Shown piece by piece: positions 8,118-16,263 of a stretch of DNA of 64,000 bases. The notes under the pieces are model-generated. The model was not told the DNA's origin, made no database searches, and was given only the letters and a program-made list of their open reading frames with translations. Made by a program: the position numbers and the translations under genes. This DNA is from Carboxydocella thermautotrophica (GTDB taxonomy: Bacteria > Bacillota > GCA-003054495 > Carboxydocellales > Carboxydocellaceae). The stretch covers positions 236,501 through 300,500 of the forward strand of contig CP028514.1 of assembly GCA_003054495.1 (NCBI GenBank), given 5' to 3'. Positions within the stretch are counted from its first letter, which is position 1. Each line of letters opens with the position of its first letter.

Positions 8118-9647
8118 GTGAATTTTCAGCAGACTTTACAGCAACTGATAGAGGGCACCAGTAAAGCTGATTTTGCTGCAGCAGAAAAATTGCTGGAACT
8201 GACTGCTATTTTAGGGGAGTTTAAATGCCGTTCCTGGCAGATTCATCAGGCCCTGGACCAGTTTGCTGAAGACCCGGATTTGGCCCGGGAATTCAGTCGT
8301 CGCCTGATTCTGGCGGGAAGTATACCCAAGACCCGCTGGTGGGCCAAGCGCATAAAACATCTGCGGCGGCAGGGAGATCAGCTGGTGGCCCAGGTTGTGG
8401 CGGAAGAAGCGGCCAGCTGGTTGGGACATCCTGAATGGCCGGTTAGGCAGGGAGCAGTAGAGCTTCTGGCGGTAGGCTGCTCTATCCGTGGAGAATGGTT
8501 ACAGCAGGCTTTGCGGGATTTTCGTGTCTATGTTCGGGGCATGGTTTACCGAATAATTTGTTTTGCTCTGGCCAACCCGGATGTTCAGAAAGTGGAAGGG
8601 CTGAGCCGTACTCAGCTTATCGAAATGGTGGAACAGGGGCTGGCGGACCCATCTCCCTATGTGCGGGAAAAGGCTGCCTATTGTCTCAGTTACCTGCCGG
8701 AAGTGGATAGTATTGAGCTATTGCAGCCTTTATTATATCAGACTGAGCAGCCATCCCGGGTACGTCTGGCTATTCTCAATGCCCTGATGGAAAATCTGGG
8801 GGAAGAGGAACAACGGCATTTGCTCTGGTCTTTGCGGCGGGACCAGCGGCTGGTAATGCGGCTGGCTATCCGGGAAATGGATTGTCAGTTAAGTCGACTG
8901 GACCTGGAAGAAGATGAACCCCTGCTGGCCTGGGGACAGTATTATTCTCCCTGGGATTCAGGGAACAAAGAGGCACTGGATCGCTGGTTAGCTATGCTGT
9001 TACAATCTGAACCGGCAGGACAGAAAGAAATCATAGGCCTGCTCAAAAGAGCCTGGCAGTTCCACTGGTTAACTGACTGGTTGGATTTTTTGAAGGAAGC
9101 CAGTGATAAACAGCTGCAAATACCGGTAGACCTCTGGGAGCTGGTTGGGGAGGAAGCTGTACCGGCATTGCTGGAAATCCTGCGTAAGGAAAAGGATGTG
9201 CAGCTGCGCCAGATAGCCATGGCTATCCTGGGACGACTGGGCTGTTATGACGAGCTGGAAAGACATTTGCTGGAGACCAGGAATCCCCCTGACTGGGAGG
9301 GGGTACTGGAACAGCTGGCCCGGGAAGGAAATCCCATCAGGTTGAACAACATCAGACCACTCTTAACCAGTTTTGCGCCCAGGGTGATTCTGGCTGCAAC
9401 CCGTTATTTGCTGGCGATAGACAGTCAACAGCTGAGCCAGTGGCTTAAGGCAGAGCTGTTGCAGCAATTGCTGCAAAATGTAGCAGAAGGTAAAATTTAC
9501 GGAAAAAACTGGGGAGACCTGGCCCGCTTACTGGCGGCTCTTGCCTGTAAATGGCAGGTGGATTTGCGGCTATTGTTACCCGGTAGTGAGCAGGATAACA
9601 TTTTATTACAACAGTTCATCCTGGAGGTTTATACCCACCGCAGCTAG
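8118..9647 (+). CDS. HEAT-repeat protein of unknown function
   Basis: A soluble protein of about 509 residues made of amphipathic alpha-helical pairs with recurring HEAT-like patterns, for example WPVRQGAVELLAVG, SPYVREKAAYCLSYLP, PSRVRLAILNALME and VQLRQIAMAILGRLG. There is no catalytic motif, signal peptide or membrane segment. Such solenoids usually act as scaffolds. GTG 8118 (VNFQQTL) is preferred to GTG 8103 because AAGGTGAT precedes it at proper spacing; the Shine-Dalgarno lies in a hairpin. The gene ends in a terminator. Function not recognised; a link to the upstream iron exporter is positional only. Confidence 0.7.
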   Translation: MNFQQTLQQLIEGTSKADFAAAEKLLELTAILGEFKCRSWQIHQALDQFAEDPDLAREFSRRLILAGSIPKTRWWAKRIKHLRRQGDQLVAQVVAEEAASWLGHPEWPVRQGAVELLAVGCSIRGEWLQQALRDFRVYVRGMVYRIICFALANPDVQKVEGLSRTQLIEMVEQGLADPSPYVREKAAYCLSYLPEVDSIELLQPLLYQTEQPSRVRLAILNALMENLGEEEQRHLLWSLRRDQRLVMRLAIREMDCQLSRLDLEEDEPLLAWGQYYSPWDSGNKEALDRWLAMLLQSEPAGQKEIIGLLKRAWQFHWLTDWLDFLKEASDKQLQIPVDLWELVGEEAVPALLEILRKEKDVQLRQIAMAILGRLGCYDELERHLLETRNPPDWEGVLEQLAREGNPIRLNNIRPLLTSFAPRVILAATRYLLAIDSQQLSQWLKAELLQQLLQNVAEGKIYGKNWGDLARLLAALACKWQVDLRLLLPGSEQDNILLQQFILEVYTHRS

Positions 9648-9665
9648 GGTGGGTATAACTTTTTC
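9630..9665 (+). terminator. Rho-independent terminator overlapping the HEAT-repeat gene stop
   Basis: A perfect 10-bp stem TATACCCACC/GGTGGGTATA spans the stop codon and is followed by a T-run. Confidence 0.85.
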
Positions 9666-9727
9666 CTGTAATTATGGACAAGAGTTAACGAATATGTTAT
9701 GGTAAAGCTATTGAAGAGGGTGATAGA

Positions 9728-10519
9728 TTGTTACTACATCTCAGTATGAGTTTAGCGGCGGGTTTAACTATTACTCTGGGTGCGATCCTGGCTTATCAGA
9801 TTCGCAAGCCGGACCAGAAATTGATGGCAGCTTTTTTGGGTTTTGCCGCCGGGGTAATGGCAGCTTTGATTGGTACAGATCTGTTGCCAGAAGCTATGGA
9901 AACAGCAGGCTGGCCGCGGACTATCATCGGTGTTTGCCTTGGCTTTCTTTTCCTGGCCGGTATGGACAGGATTGCCCACCATACCCATGGTTTTGATCCG
10001 GAGGTGGAAAAGGAGATAGCCAGCAGCAAAGAACCGGATTGTGGCTGCTGTATCCACCTGGATCATACCAATCTTAACCCGGTCCATTTATGGAAACTGG
10101 GGTTCCTGGTGGCTTTAGGAACGGCCTTGCATAACCTGGTTGAGGGATTGACAGTGGGGGTTGGCTTCACGGTTGGGGAACACCTGGGAGAGGCTATTTT
10201 GCTGGCTGTAGTCCTGCATAATATTCCTATCGGCATGGCTATTGCCGTGCCCTGGCGTCTGGCCCGGCAGAGCCTGGTGAAAACGATAGCCATGACTTCA
10301 TTGGTTGGGCTTTTTACCCCCCTGGGAACCTTATTGGGCCTGCTGGCTGATAGCCTGATTGCTCGTTTCGATGGGTTTATTATGGCAGTAGTGGCCGGGA
10401 CCATGATCTATATCGCCTCCCTGGAGTTGATTCCCAAGTCCTACCGCAATCATCCCTGGTATGGGGCCATTGGGCTGGTAGTAGGGATGTTCACAATTTT
10501 TATTGTGCATCAACATTAG
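9728..10519 (+). CDS. ZIP-family divalent metal transporter
   Basis: A membrane protein of 263 residues with about eight hydrophobic segments and the two ZIP helix motifs HNLVEGLTVG (near 134) and HNIPIGMAIA (near 164), whose His and Glu form the binuclear metal site. The loop after the third helix carries HHTHG, CGCC and HLDH, a plausible zinc/iron-sensing segment. It resembles the ZupT/GufA-like branch. Start is TTG 9728 with AGAGGGTGAT upstream; an ATG six codons later is possible. Followed by a DUF441 gene 11 bases on. Direction of transport and metal (Zn, Fe or Mn) are not decidable. Confidence 0.85.
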   Translation: MLLHLSMSLAAGLTITLGAILAYQIRKPDQKLMAAFLGFAAGVMAALIGTDLLPEAMETAGWPRTIIGVCLGFLFLAGMDRIAHHTHGFDPEVEKEIASSKEPDCGCCIHLDHTNLNPVHLWKLGFLVALGTALHNLVEGLTVGVGFTVGEHLGEAILLAVVLHNIPIGMAIAVPWRLARQSLVKTIAMTSLVGLFTPLGTLLGLLADSLIARFDGFIMAVVAGTMIYIASLELIPKSYRNHPWYGAIGLVVGMFTIFIVHQH

Positions 10520-10530
10520 GAGAGATGGAT

Positions 10531-10971
10531 ATGGGGCAAAATATCCTTTTGTTAATTTTACTGGCTTTAGGGATACTGGGCCGGAATAATACGGTTGCTC
10601 TGGCAGCCTGTTTATTACTGGCCTTGCGTTTACTTAAATTGGACAAGCTGTTTCCCCTCATAGAAAAACACGGGCTGGAACTAGGGGTAATAGTTCTGAC
10701 TATCGGGGTACTGGCTCCCCTGGCCAGTGGGGCGATTTCTCTAGAAACCATCTGGCAAACAGTGCGCAGTTCTTCCGGTTTGCTGGGGATTGCAGTTGGG
10801 GTACTGGTTGCCTATCTTGGGGGGCGTGGAGTCCATTTATTATCCGACCTGCCTCAGGCGGCAACAGGGATTATCATCGGTACAGTCATGGGTGTGGCCC
10901 TGTTACGGGGGGTACCGGTAGGACCATTGATTGGAGCTGGGATTTTAGCATTATTGCTTCAATATAAGTAG
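10531..10971 (+). CDS. DUF441-family small membrane protein (YeaL-like)
   Basis: A 146-residue integral membrane protein with four hydrophobic segments, matching the DUF441 pattern (LALGILGRNNTVALAACLLL, GVIVLTIGVLAPLASG, LGIAVGVLVAYLGGRGV, GTVMGVALLRGVPVGPLIGAG). No biochemical role is established for the family. ATG 10531 is chosen because AGGAGAG lies seven bases upstream; ATG 10525 would abut the ribosome site. It is probably co-transcribed with the ZIP gene and the following TPR gene. Confidence 0.8.
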   Translation: MGQNILLLILLALGILGRNNTVALAACLLLALRLLKLDKLFPLIEKHGLELGVIVLTIGVLAPLASGAISLETIWQTVRSSSGLLGIAVGVLVAYLGGRGVHLLSDLPQAATGIIIGTVMGVALLRGVPVGPLIGAGILALLLQYK

Positions 10972-10982
10972 GGGAGGTTGTC

Positions 10983-12080
10983 ATGGTGATTGAATACTTT
11001 TATCTACAAGCGGGAGAAAAAGAGTTGATAGGGAATGTGGTGATTGACGAGAGGTTTCCCTTGCCTGTGGTGCAGGAAGACCTTGCTTATATGTTCAATA
11101 ACGATAAGGGTATTCCCTGGGCTTACTTCATTAAAGGAATGGTATATGTGCTGGCTGAGGAAATCGACCCGGAAAACCACCAGAAATACTGGGAGTTTCT
11201 TCAGAATTATGACCCCAACCTGGCGGAAAAACTGGTGGCAGAAGGAGCAAAAGCTGCTGAAAAAGGTGCAAAAGACTGGGCGTTACGCTACTGGCAGGTA
11301 GCTGCTCGTCTAGATGGCAATCAGCCGGAGTTGCTCTATAATTATGGCATGTATTTTCTTGAAGAAGCGGCCAGGGCTAATGAAAACAGCAAAAGGGAAG
11401 AAATGCTGGAAAAAGCGGAAGAATATCTGGAAAAAGCGATTTGTATTAAAGGAGACTGGGCTCTGCCCTGGTACCGTCTAGGGTTTGTTTATCGTCATCT
11501 AGGCGACTGGGCTGAGGCTAAAGAAGCCTGGCAAAAAGCCCGGGAGCTGGGAGTGCCGGTAGAAGTAGAGGCGGAGATTGAACAATTAATCAATGATATC
11601 GATAGAATAGAACTGGTAGAATCCCAGTTTAAAAGCGGGCGAGCTTCACTGGCTCAGGGCAAGCTGAAGCAGGCAGCTTTGCTGCTTCAACCCCTGGTAA
11701 AAAAATATCCCGACTGGTGGGAAGCAAAATACTACCTGGGGCTGACGTATCGTTATCTAGAGGAATATGATAAAGCGATTGCTGTTTTAAGCGAAACAGT
11801 AAAACAGGCTCCCTGGTTCATTTCCGCTTACAATGAGCTGGCTATGTGTCTTTTTGTCCAGGGAGAACTGGAAAAAGCAGCAGATTATCTCTGGTTGGCT
11901 ATTGCTAAACAACCTAAGGATGCTGGTTTATGGACAAACCTGGGCCTGGTGTATCAGAAGCGGGGTCAGTTGGATGATGCTGCTAAATGTTTCTACAAGG
12001 CACTGGAATTTAATCCTAAAGATGCCTTTGCTTTAAATTATCTTGCCGAATTGCCGGAAGAGTATCGCCGACCCTGCTAG
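10983..12080 (+). CDS. TPR-repeat protein
   Basis: A soluble 365-residue protein. The first 75 residues are not TPR; the rest is tetratricopeptide repeats, for example ALPWYRLGFVYRHLGDWAEAKEAWQKA, WWEAKYYLGLTYRYLEEYDKAIAVL and GLWTNLGLVYQKRGQLDDAAKCFYKAL shortened here by their positions (about 157-183, 247-271 and 315-340). No signal peptide. TPR arrays mediate protein-protein contacts; the partner is unknown. The ATG has GGGGAGG upstream, and the sigma-54 activator starts 10 bases after the stop, so the two may be translated from one message. Confidence 0.75.
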   Translation: MVIEYFYLQAGEKELIGNVVIDERFPLPVVQEDLAYMFNNDKGIPWAYFIKGMVYVLAEEIDPENHQKYWEFLQNYDPNLAEKLVAEGAKAAEKGAKDWALRYWQVAARLDGNQPELLYNYGMYFLEEAARANENSKREEMLEKAEEYLEKAICIKGDWALPWYRLGFVYRHLGDWAEAKEAWQKARELGVPVEVEAEIEQLINDIDRIELVESQFKSGRASLAQGKLKQAALLLQPLVKKYPDWWEAKYYLGLTYRYLEEYDKAIAVLSETVKQAPWFISAYNELAMCLFVQGELEKAADYLWLAIAKQPKDAGLWTNLGLVYQKRGQLDDAAKCFYKALEFNPKDAFALNYLAELPEEYRRPC

Positions 12081-12090
12081 GAGGGGAATT

Positions 12091-13659
12091 ATGGCTATAC
12101 TGCGATTTCGCATTGTCTACCAGGATCGGGTAGGGATTTTGTCTGATATAGCCAGGGAGCTTTCCCTGCAACAAGTTAACATCATTACTCTTGAACTTTC
12201 CCCCAATGTTATGTTTATGGAAGCGGAACTGCCGACGGGCCTGGATTTCAGCCGGATTAACCTGCTATTGCATAAGGTGGAAGGAGTCAAGGACGTCGAA
12301 CTGATTGAGCGCATGCCCCACCAGGAACGGGAATGGCACTTACAGGCCTTGCTGGATTCCATCAGTGATGGTATTCTGGCTATCGATCAGGAGGGCAAAA
12401 TCGTAACCATTAATCCGGTAGCGGAAACTATTTTCCGCATTAAGCGGCAGGAAGCTCTGGGCCGACCGGTAGCGGAAATTTTAAGCCCGGATATTCCCAT
12501 GCTCAAATGCTTGCAGGATGGGCAGCCATATTCCCATAAAGAAATGATTCTCAATACCAGGCGGGGGAGATTGCACTTCCTGACTACCGGACGTCCGATT
12601 AAAGATGAAAAGGGCCGGGTTATCGGGGTGGTAGCCAGTATCAAGGATATGAGTGAGGTCAGACAGCTGGTTTACTCGGTAACCCAGCCGCCAATGACCA
12701 CTTTTGCAGATATTCTCAAGACCAGTCCCTCCTTGCGCCCCCTAATCGATTTGGCGCAGACCGTAGCCAGAGGCAATTCCACTATCTTAATCAGGGGGGA
12801 GAGCGGTACGGGGAAGGAACTGCTGGCCCGGGCCATCCACATGGCCAGCCGGCGGCGGGGCAAGCCCTTTGTCCCTATTAACTGCGCTGCCCTGCCTGAC
12901 TCCCTGCTGGAGGCGGAATTGTTTGGCTATGGCGAAGGAGCTTTTACCGGGGCCAAAAAAGGCGGTAAACAGGGGCTATTCGAATTTGCACACCAGGGTA
13001 CCCTTTTTCTTGATGAAATCGGAGAACTATCTCCCCATCTGCAGGCCAAGCTTTTGCGAGTATTGCAGGAAGGGAGAGTGAGAAGAATTGGGGAGCAAGA
13101 GGAAATCCCGGTAGATGTCCGCATCATCTGTGCTACCCATCGCAACCTGGAGGAAATGATTGGAAATGGGCGTTTTCGGGAAGACCTTTACTACCGTTTA
13201 AATGTTGTCCCTCTATATTTGCCCCCCTTGCGCGAGAGAAAAGAAGATATCCCCGGTCTGGTGAAAAGCTTTATTGAAAAGTTTAACCAGCGCCTGGACA
13301 AAAATGTCCAGGTCATTGAACCTCAGGCTCTGAAGCGGCTGGAGAGTTATGACTGGCCAGGCAATATCCGCGAGCTGGAAAATGTAATTGAAAGGGCTAT
13401 GAATCTGGCAGCTGGTCCGCGTCTGCAGGAACAGCATATACTCCTGGAAAGAAATCAGGAAGTGCGCTCAACCCTTCCCAGAAACAATTTTGGGGAAATG
13501 CGCACTTTGGCTGAAATTGTTGCTGAAGTGGAGAAAGAAGTTATACGTCAGGCCCTCAGTCGGTATAAAAGTGGGCGCCAGGCGGCTAAAGCGCTAGGGC
13601 TATCTCACACTGCCTTGCAAAATAAAATCAAGAAATATCAGCTGGCCGATGGCAACTAA
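12091..13659 (+). CDS. Sigma-54-dependent activator with ACT, PAS, AAA+ and HTH domains (TyrR-like)
   Basis: A 522-residue enhancer-binding protein. An N-terminal ACT domain (about 4-72, RIVYQDRVGILSDIARELS) should bind an amino acid. A PAS domain follows (about 80-190). The AAA+ core has Walker A GESGTGKE (about 236-243), the sigma-54 contact loop GAFTGA (about 285), Walker B LFLDEIGEL and the R-finger region. A Fis-type helix-turn-helix ends it (RQAAKALGLSHTALQNKIKKY starts near 493). ATG 12091 follows GAGGGG. Its immediate neighbour is alanine dehydrogenase with a -24/-12 promoter, so its target is very likely that gene, in response to an amino acid. Confidence 0.92.
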   Translation: MAILRFRIVYQDRVGILSDIARELSLQQVNIITLELSPNVMFMEAELPTGLDFSRINLLLHKVEGVKDVELIERMPHQEREWHLQALLDSISDGILAIDQEGKIVTINPVAETIFRIKRQEALGRPVAEILSPDIPMLKCLQDGQPYSHKEMILNTRRGRLHFLTTGRPIKDEKGRVIGVVASIKDMSEVRQLVYSVTQPPMTTFADILKTSPSLRPLIDLAQTVARGNSTILIRGESGTGKELLARAIHMASRRRGKPFVPINCAALPDSLLEAELFGYGEGAFTGAKKGGKQGLFEFAHQGTLFLDEIGELSPHLQAKLLRVLQEGRVRRIGEQEEIPVDVRIICATHRNLEEMIGNGRFREDLYYRLNVVPLYLPPLRERKEDIPGLVKSFIEKFNQRLDKNVQVIEPQALKRLESYDWPGNIRELENVIERAMNLAAGPRLQEQHILLERNQEVRSTLPRNNFGEMRTLAEIVAEVEKEVIRQALSRYKSGRQAAKALGLSHTALQNKIKKYQLADGN

Positions 13660-13672
13660 TCTTGCCATCGGC
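13645..13672 (+). terminator. Stem-loop at the end of the sigma-54 activator gene
   Basis: An 11-bp perfect stem GCCGATGGCAA/TTGCCATCGGC with a 6-nt loop spans the stop codon. The T-run is poor, so it may be a weak terminator or an mRNA 3' stabiliser. Its right arm also forms one of the candidate activator sites. Confidence 0.45.
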
Positions 13673-13725
13673 AATTTACGTTGCCATAATTGGAAACTAA
13701 TATTGCCAAAATAAAAGAATGGAAA
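13662..13725 (+). promoter_or_regulatory. Candidate enhancer sites for the sigma-54 activator
   Basis: Three TTGCCA-based inverted repeats lie 35-110 bases upstream of the -24/-12 promoter: TTGCC-N3-GGCAA (13662-13674), TTGCCA-N4-TGGAAA (13681-13696) and TTGCCA-N11-TGGAAA (13703-13725). Their clustering and position fit upstream activator sequences. The binding protein is an inference. Confidence 0.45.
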
Positions 13726-13756
13726 CCGGGAACCTTATTAATAAGCTATTCGACAA

Positions 13757-13775
13757 ATCGGCACAATTTTTGCAA
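13757..13775 (+). promoter_or_regulatory. Sigma-54 (-24/-12) promoter of alanine dehydrogenase
   Basis: The sequence TCGGCACAATTTTTGCAAT has the invariant GG (13760-13761) and GC (13772-13773) twelve bases apart and matches the consensus TGGCAC-N5-TTGCA closely. Transcription would start near 13785, well placed for the ald ribosome site at 13799. Confidence 0.8.
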
Positions 13776-13814
13776 TAGTAGATGGTGCAGAGATTCAAGG
13801 GAGGTATGTTTTTT

Positions 13815-14945
13815 ATGATTATTGGTGTACCCAAAGAGATTAAAAATAATGAAAACCGGGTTGCTATTACTCCGGCAGGTGTCCAGGCAATGGTAGCTGC
13901 CGGGCATAAGGTAGTAATTGAAAACAATGCCGGTGCAGGCAGCGGTATTAGCAACGAAGAATACATTGCTGCTGGGGCGGAAATTCTGGCCACTCCTCAG
14001 GAAGTATTTGCTGCTGCCGATATGATTATGAAGGTAAAAGAGCCCCTGCCGCAGGAATATGACCTTTTCAAAGAAGGCCAGGTTTTGTTCACCTATCTGC
14101 ATCTGGCTCCCGAACCGGAACTGACCCGGGCCCTGCTGGCCAGGAAGGTAGTGGGCATTGCTTACGAAACCGTTGAGCTGGACAACCACACCCTGCCCCT
14201 CTTGACTCCCATGTCTGAAGTGGCCGGCCGGATGGCAGTGCAAATTGGTGCCCGTTTCCTTGAAAAACCCCAGGGTGGCAAGGGTATCCTGCTGGGCGGT
14301 GTGCCCGGGGTACCTGCTGCTGATGTAGTGATTATCGGTGGCGGTGTGGTAGGTACCAATGCTGCCAAGATGGCTATGGGTATGGGTGCTCAGGTAACCA
14401 TTATTGACAAGAGCGCTGACCGTCTCCGTTACCTGGATGATATTTTCGGTGGCCGCATTAAAACCCTGATGTCTAACTCCTACAACATCGAACGGGCTGT
14501 GCGTTTTGCTGACCTGCTCATCGGGGCGGTTCTGATTCCGGGAGCAAGGGCGCCCAAACTGGTTACCGAAGAAATGGTCAAGCAAATGAAACCCGGTTCC
14601 GTAATCGTCGACGTAGCCATTGACCAGGGTGGTTCAGTAGAAACTATTGACCGGGTAACCACTCACAGTGATCCGGTTTACGAAAAACACGGTGTGGTTC
14701 ACTATGCTGTAGCTAACATGCCTGGTGCTGTGGCCCGAACTTCTACTTTTGCCCTGACCAATGTTACCTTGCCGTATGCTCTGGAACTGGCCAACAAAGG
14801 CTGGGAAAAAGCTGTACGGGAAAGCAAGCCTCTGGCCCGTGGAGTTAATACTGTCGATGGTAAGCTGACCTATCAGGCAGTAGCTGAGGCTCTGGATCTG
14901 CCCTATACTCCTTTGACCGAAGTCTTACCTGGCGTACAACTCTAA
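13815..14945 (+). CDS. ald: Alanine dehydrogenase
   Basis: Hexameric NAD-dependent enzyme interconverting L-alanine with pyruvate and ammonia. [20 protein letters not shown] opens the protein; the substrate Lys is in MKVKEPL (about 75), the catalytic His in FTYLHLA (about 96), the nucleotide motif [11 protein letters not shown] starts near 175, and VDVAIDQGG and the [15 protein letters not shown] segment close the site. At 376 aa it is full length. ATG 13815 has GGGAGGT nine bases upstream; a further in-frame ATG at 13782 would precede the predicted transcription start. It depends on the sigma-54 promoter and probably on the adjacent ACT-domain activator. Confidence 0.95.
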   Translation: MIIGVPKEIKNNENRVAITPAGVQAMVAAGHKVVIENNAGAGSGISNEEYIAAGAEILATPQEVFAAADMIMKVKEPLPQEYDLFKEGQVLFTYLHLAPEPELTRALLARKVVGIAYETVELDNHTLPLLTPMSEVAGRMAVQIGARFLEKPQGGKGILLGGVPGVPAADVVIIGGGVVGTNAAKMAMGMGAQVTIIDKSADRLRYLDDIFGGRIKTLMSNSYNIERAVRFADLLIGAVLIPGARAPKLVTEEMVKQMKPGSVIVDVAIDQGGSVETIDRVTTHSDPVYEKHGVVHYAVANMPGAVARTSTFALTNVTLPYALELANKGWEKAVRESKPLARGVNTVDGKLTYQAVAEALDLPYTPLTEVLPGVQL

Positions 14946-14956
14946 TAAAAAATAAC

Positions 14957-14985
14957 AGCCCCCATCCCTGCGGATGGGGGCTTTA
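14957..14985. terminator. Bidirectional terminator between ald and the tRNA cluster
   Basis: An 11-bp stem AGCCCCCATCC/GGATGGGGGCT with a CTGC loop. The plus-strand side ends in TTT; on the minus strand the stem is followed by a run of six T, which ends the tRNA transcript. Confidence 0.8.
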
Positions 14986-15000
14986 GGATTCGCATTAAAA

Positions 15001-15036
15001 AGGTTCGAACCTCCAACTTCGAACCTCGAACTTCGT
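15001..15036. repeat. Short TTCGAACCTC-type repeat array, copy 1
   Basis: Tandem variants of GAACCTCGAACTTC lie just past the last tRNA gene. A similar array is at 15620-15652. Each contains GGTTCGAACC or CGAACCTCG, which resembles the tRNA T-arm. Confidence 0.6.
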
Positions 15037-15039
15037 ATA

Positions 15040-15116
15040 TGGGGTGACCGATGGGAGTCGAACCCACGCATGCAGGGGCCACAACCCTGTGCCTTAACCA
15101 CTTGGCGACGGTCACC
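15040..15116 (-). tRNA. tRNA-His (anticodon GTG), CCA encoded
   Basis: Cloverleaf with a GGTGACC/GGTCACC acceptor stem, the extra 5' G of tRNA-His, anticodon loop TTGTGGC, T-loop GTTCGACTC and encoded CCA. It is the last gene of the cluster. Confidence 0.93.
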
Positions 15117-15125
15117 ATAAATAAA

Positions 15126-15202
15126 TGGCGCGCCCGGCAGGACTCGAACCTGCGACACTCTGCTTAGAAGGCAGATGCTCTATCCAGCTGAGCTACGGGC
15201 GC
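15126..15202 (-). tRNA. tRNA-Arg (anticodon TCT), CCA encoded
   Basis: Acceptor GCGCCCG/CGGGCGC, anticodon loop CTTCTAA, T-loop TTCGAGT and encoded CCA. It reads AGA and AGG codons. Confidence 0.93.
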
Positions 15203-15225
15203 AGTCTATATGCAAATAAAATAAA

Positions 15226-15301
<76 letters not shown>

Positions 15302-15308
15302 ACATAAA

Positions 15309-15385
15309 TGGCGCGCCCGGCAGGATTCGAACCTGCGACCACCAGATTCGTAGTCTGTTACTCTATCCAGCTGAGCTACGGGCGC
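15309..15385 (-). tRNA. tRNA-Arg (anticodon ACG), CCA encoded
   Basis: Acceptor GCGCCCG/CGGGCGC, anticodon loop CTACGAA. The first anticodon base A would be edited to inosine by TadA to read CGU, CGC and CGA. Confidence 0.93.
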
Positions 15386-15393
15386 ATGTTGTA

Positions 15394-15468
15394 TGGAGCG
15401 GAAGACGGGATTCGAACCCGCGACCCTCGCCTTGGCAAGGCGATGCTCTACCACTGAGCCACTTCCGC
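15394..15468 (-). tRNA. tRNA-Gly (anticodon GCC), CCA encoded
   Basis: Acceptor GCGGAAG/CTTCCGC, anticodon loop TTGCCAA, encoded CCA. Confidence 0.93.
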
Positions 15469-15480
15469 ATTGTATAGTTC

Positions 15481-15598
15481 GCTTGATTATAAACTTCGCA
15501 TTACTGCGTCAGCTGTCGCTGCGGCATCCTCGACGTACCTCCAGTACGCCTCCGGTGCCTCGCTTCAGCTTCCTTGTACTGCTCGTTTCTAATCAAGC
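15481..15598. repeat. Palindromic interspersed repeat between two tRNA genes
   Basis: A 118-bp unit bounded by inverted ends GCTTGATTATAAAC and GTTTCTAATCAAGC (13 of 14 positions pair). The inside is a partial long hairpin centred on GTAC-CTCCA-GTAC. It codes for nothing convincing and lies between tRNA-Gly and tRNA-Lys. It looks like a REP/MITE-type unit; copy number elsewhere cannot be judged here. Confidence 0.6.
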
Positions 15599-15619
15599 TC
15601 AATGAGCAAGCTGACGATT

Positions 15620-15652
15620 TCGAACCTCGCACCTCGAACTTCGAACTTCGAA
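15620..15652. repeat. Short TTCGAACCTC-type repeat array, copy 2
   Basis: Units of CGAACCTCG and CGAACTTCG in tandem, matching the array at 15001-15036. The two copies flank the first five tRNA genes and the palindromic repeat. Confidence 0.6.
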
Positions 15653-15655
15653 TAG

Positions 15656-15731
15656 TGGTGAGCCATGCTGGACTCGAACCAGCGACACCCTGATTAAAAG
15701 TCAGGTGCTCTACCTACTGAGCTAATGGCTC
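15656..15731 (-). tRNA. tRNA-Lys (anticodon TTT), CCA encoded
   Basis: Acceptor GAGCCAT/ATGGCTC, anticodon loop CTTTTAA, encoded CCA. Confidence 0.93.
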
Positions 15732-15741
15732 ACATTGGAAA

Positions 15742-15816
15742 TGGCTGGGGTGGCTGGATTCGAACCAACGCATGGCGGAGTCAAAGTCCGCTGCCTTACC
15801 GCTTGGCTACACCCCA
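15742..15816 (-). tRNA. tRNA-Gln (anticodon TTG), CCA encoded
   Basis: Acceptor TGGGGTG/CACCCCA, anticodon loop CTTTGAC, encoded CCA. Confidence 0.93.
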
Positions 15817-15823
15817 GCGGAGA

Positions 15824-15902
15824 TGGCGGAGCAGACGGGATTCGAACCCGCGACCTCCTGCGTGACAGGCAGGCATCCTAGACCAGGCTAGACCACTGCT
15901 CC
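15824..15902 (-). tRNA. tRNA-Asp (anticodon GTC), CCA encoded
   Basis: Acceptor GGAGCAG/CTGCTCC, anticodon loop CTGTCAC, encoded CCA; 79 bases with a slightly long D-arm. Confidence 0.9.
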
Positions 15903-15907
15903 GCGTA

Positions 15908-15983
15908 TGGTGGGCGATGACAGGATCGAACTGCCGACCCCCTGCTTGTAAGGCAGGTGCTCTCCCAGCTGAGCTAATCGCCC
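15908..15983 (-). tRNA. tRNA-Val (anticodon TAC), CCA encoded
   Basis: Acceptor GGGCGAT/ATCGCCC, anticodon loop CTTACAA, encoded CCA. One T-stem pair is G-T. Confidence 0.92.
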
Positions 15984-15987
15984 ATGA

Positions 15988-16063
15988 TGGTGACCCCTAC
16001 GGGATTCGAACCCGTGTTACCGCCGTGAAAGGGCGGTGTCTTAGACCACTTGACCAAGGGGCC
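15988..16063 (-). tRNA. tRNA-Glu (anticodon TTC), CCA encoded
   Basis: Acceptor GGCCCCT/AGGGGTC, anticodon loop CTTTCAC, encoded CCA. First gene of the ten-tRNA transcript. Confidence 0.92.
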
Positions 16064-16091
16064 GTTACCGAACTCGTCAGCGACATTTGAT

Positions 16092-16120
16092 AGTTTATCG
16101 CATTCCGGCTCACTCTGCAA
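16092..16120 (-). promoter_or_regulatory. Candidate SigA promoter of the tRNA cluster
   Basis: On the minus strand, TTGCAG, a 17-nt spacer and TAAACT end about 30 bases before tRNA-Glu. Confidence 0.45.
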
Positions 16121-16224
16121 TGGCAAGTAGATTCGATTTTAATAGTTTATTCCCGACATTCTTATATTTTCTCCGAAATACAATGGAATATTCCTCGGCA
16201 CAAAAAATTTTGCAGAAACTTTTA

Positions 16225-16253
16225 TTGACAAATCCGATGGGAAAACTTAAAAT
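16225..16253 (+). promoter_or_regulatory. SigA promoter of the SAM-regulated metI-metC operon
   Basis: TTGACA (16225-16230), 17-nt spacer, TAAAAT (16248-16253). Transcription would begin a few bases before the riboswitch. The stretch 16130-16224 upstream shows nothing else recognisable. Confidence 0.8.
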
Positions 16254-16263
16254 TAAGAAGACG

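Noticed and set aside
13746-14585. Minus-strand open frame opposite ald
   Set aside because: Crosses the ald promoter and start and has no ribosome site or recognisable domain.
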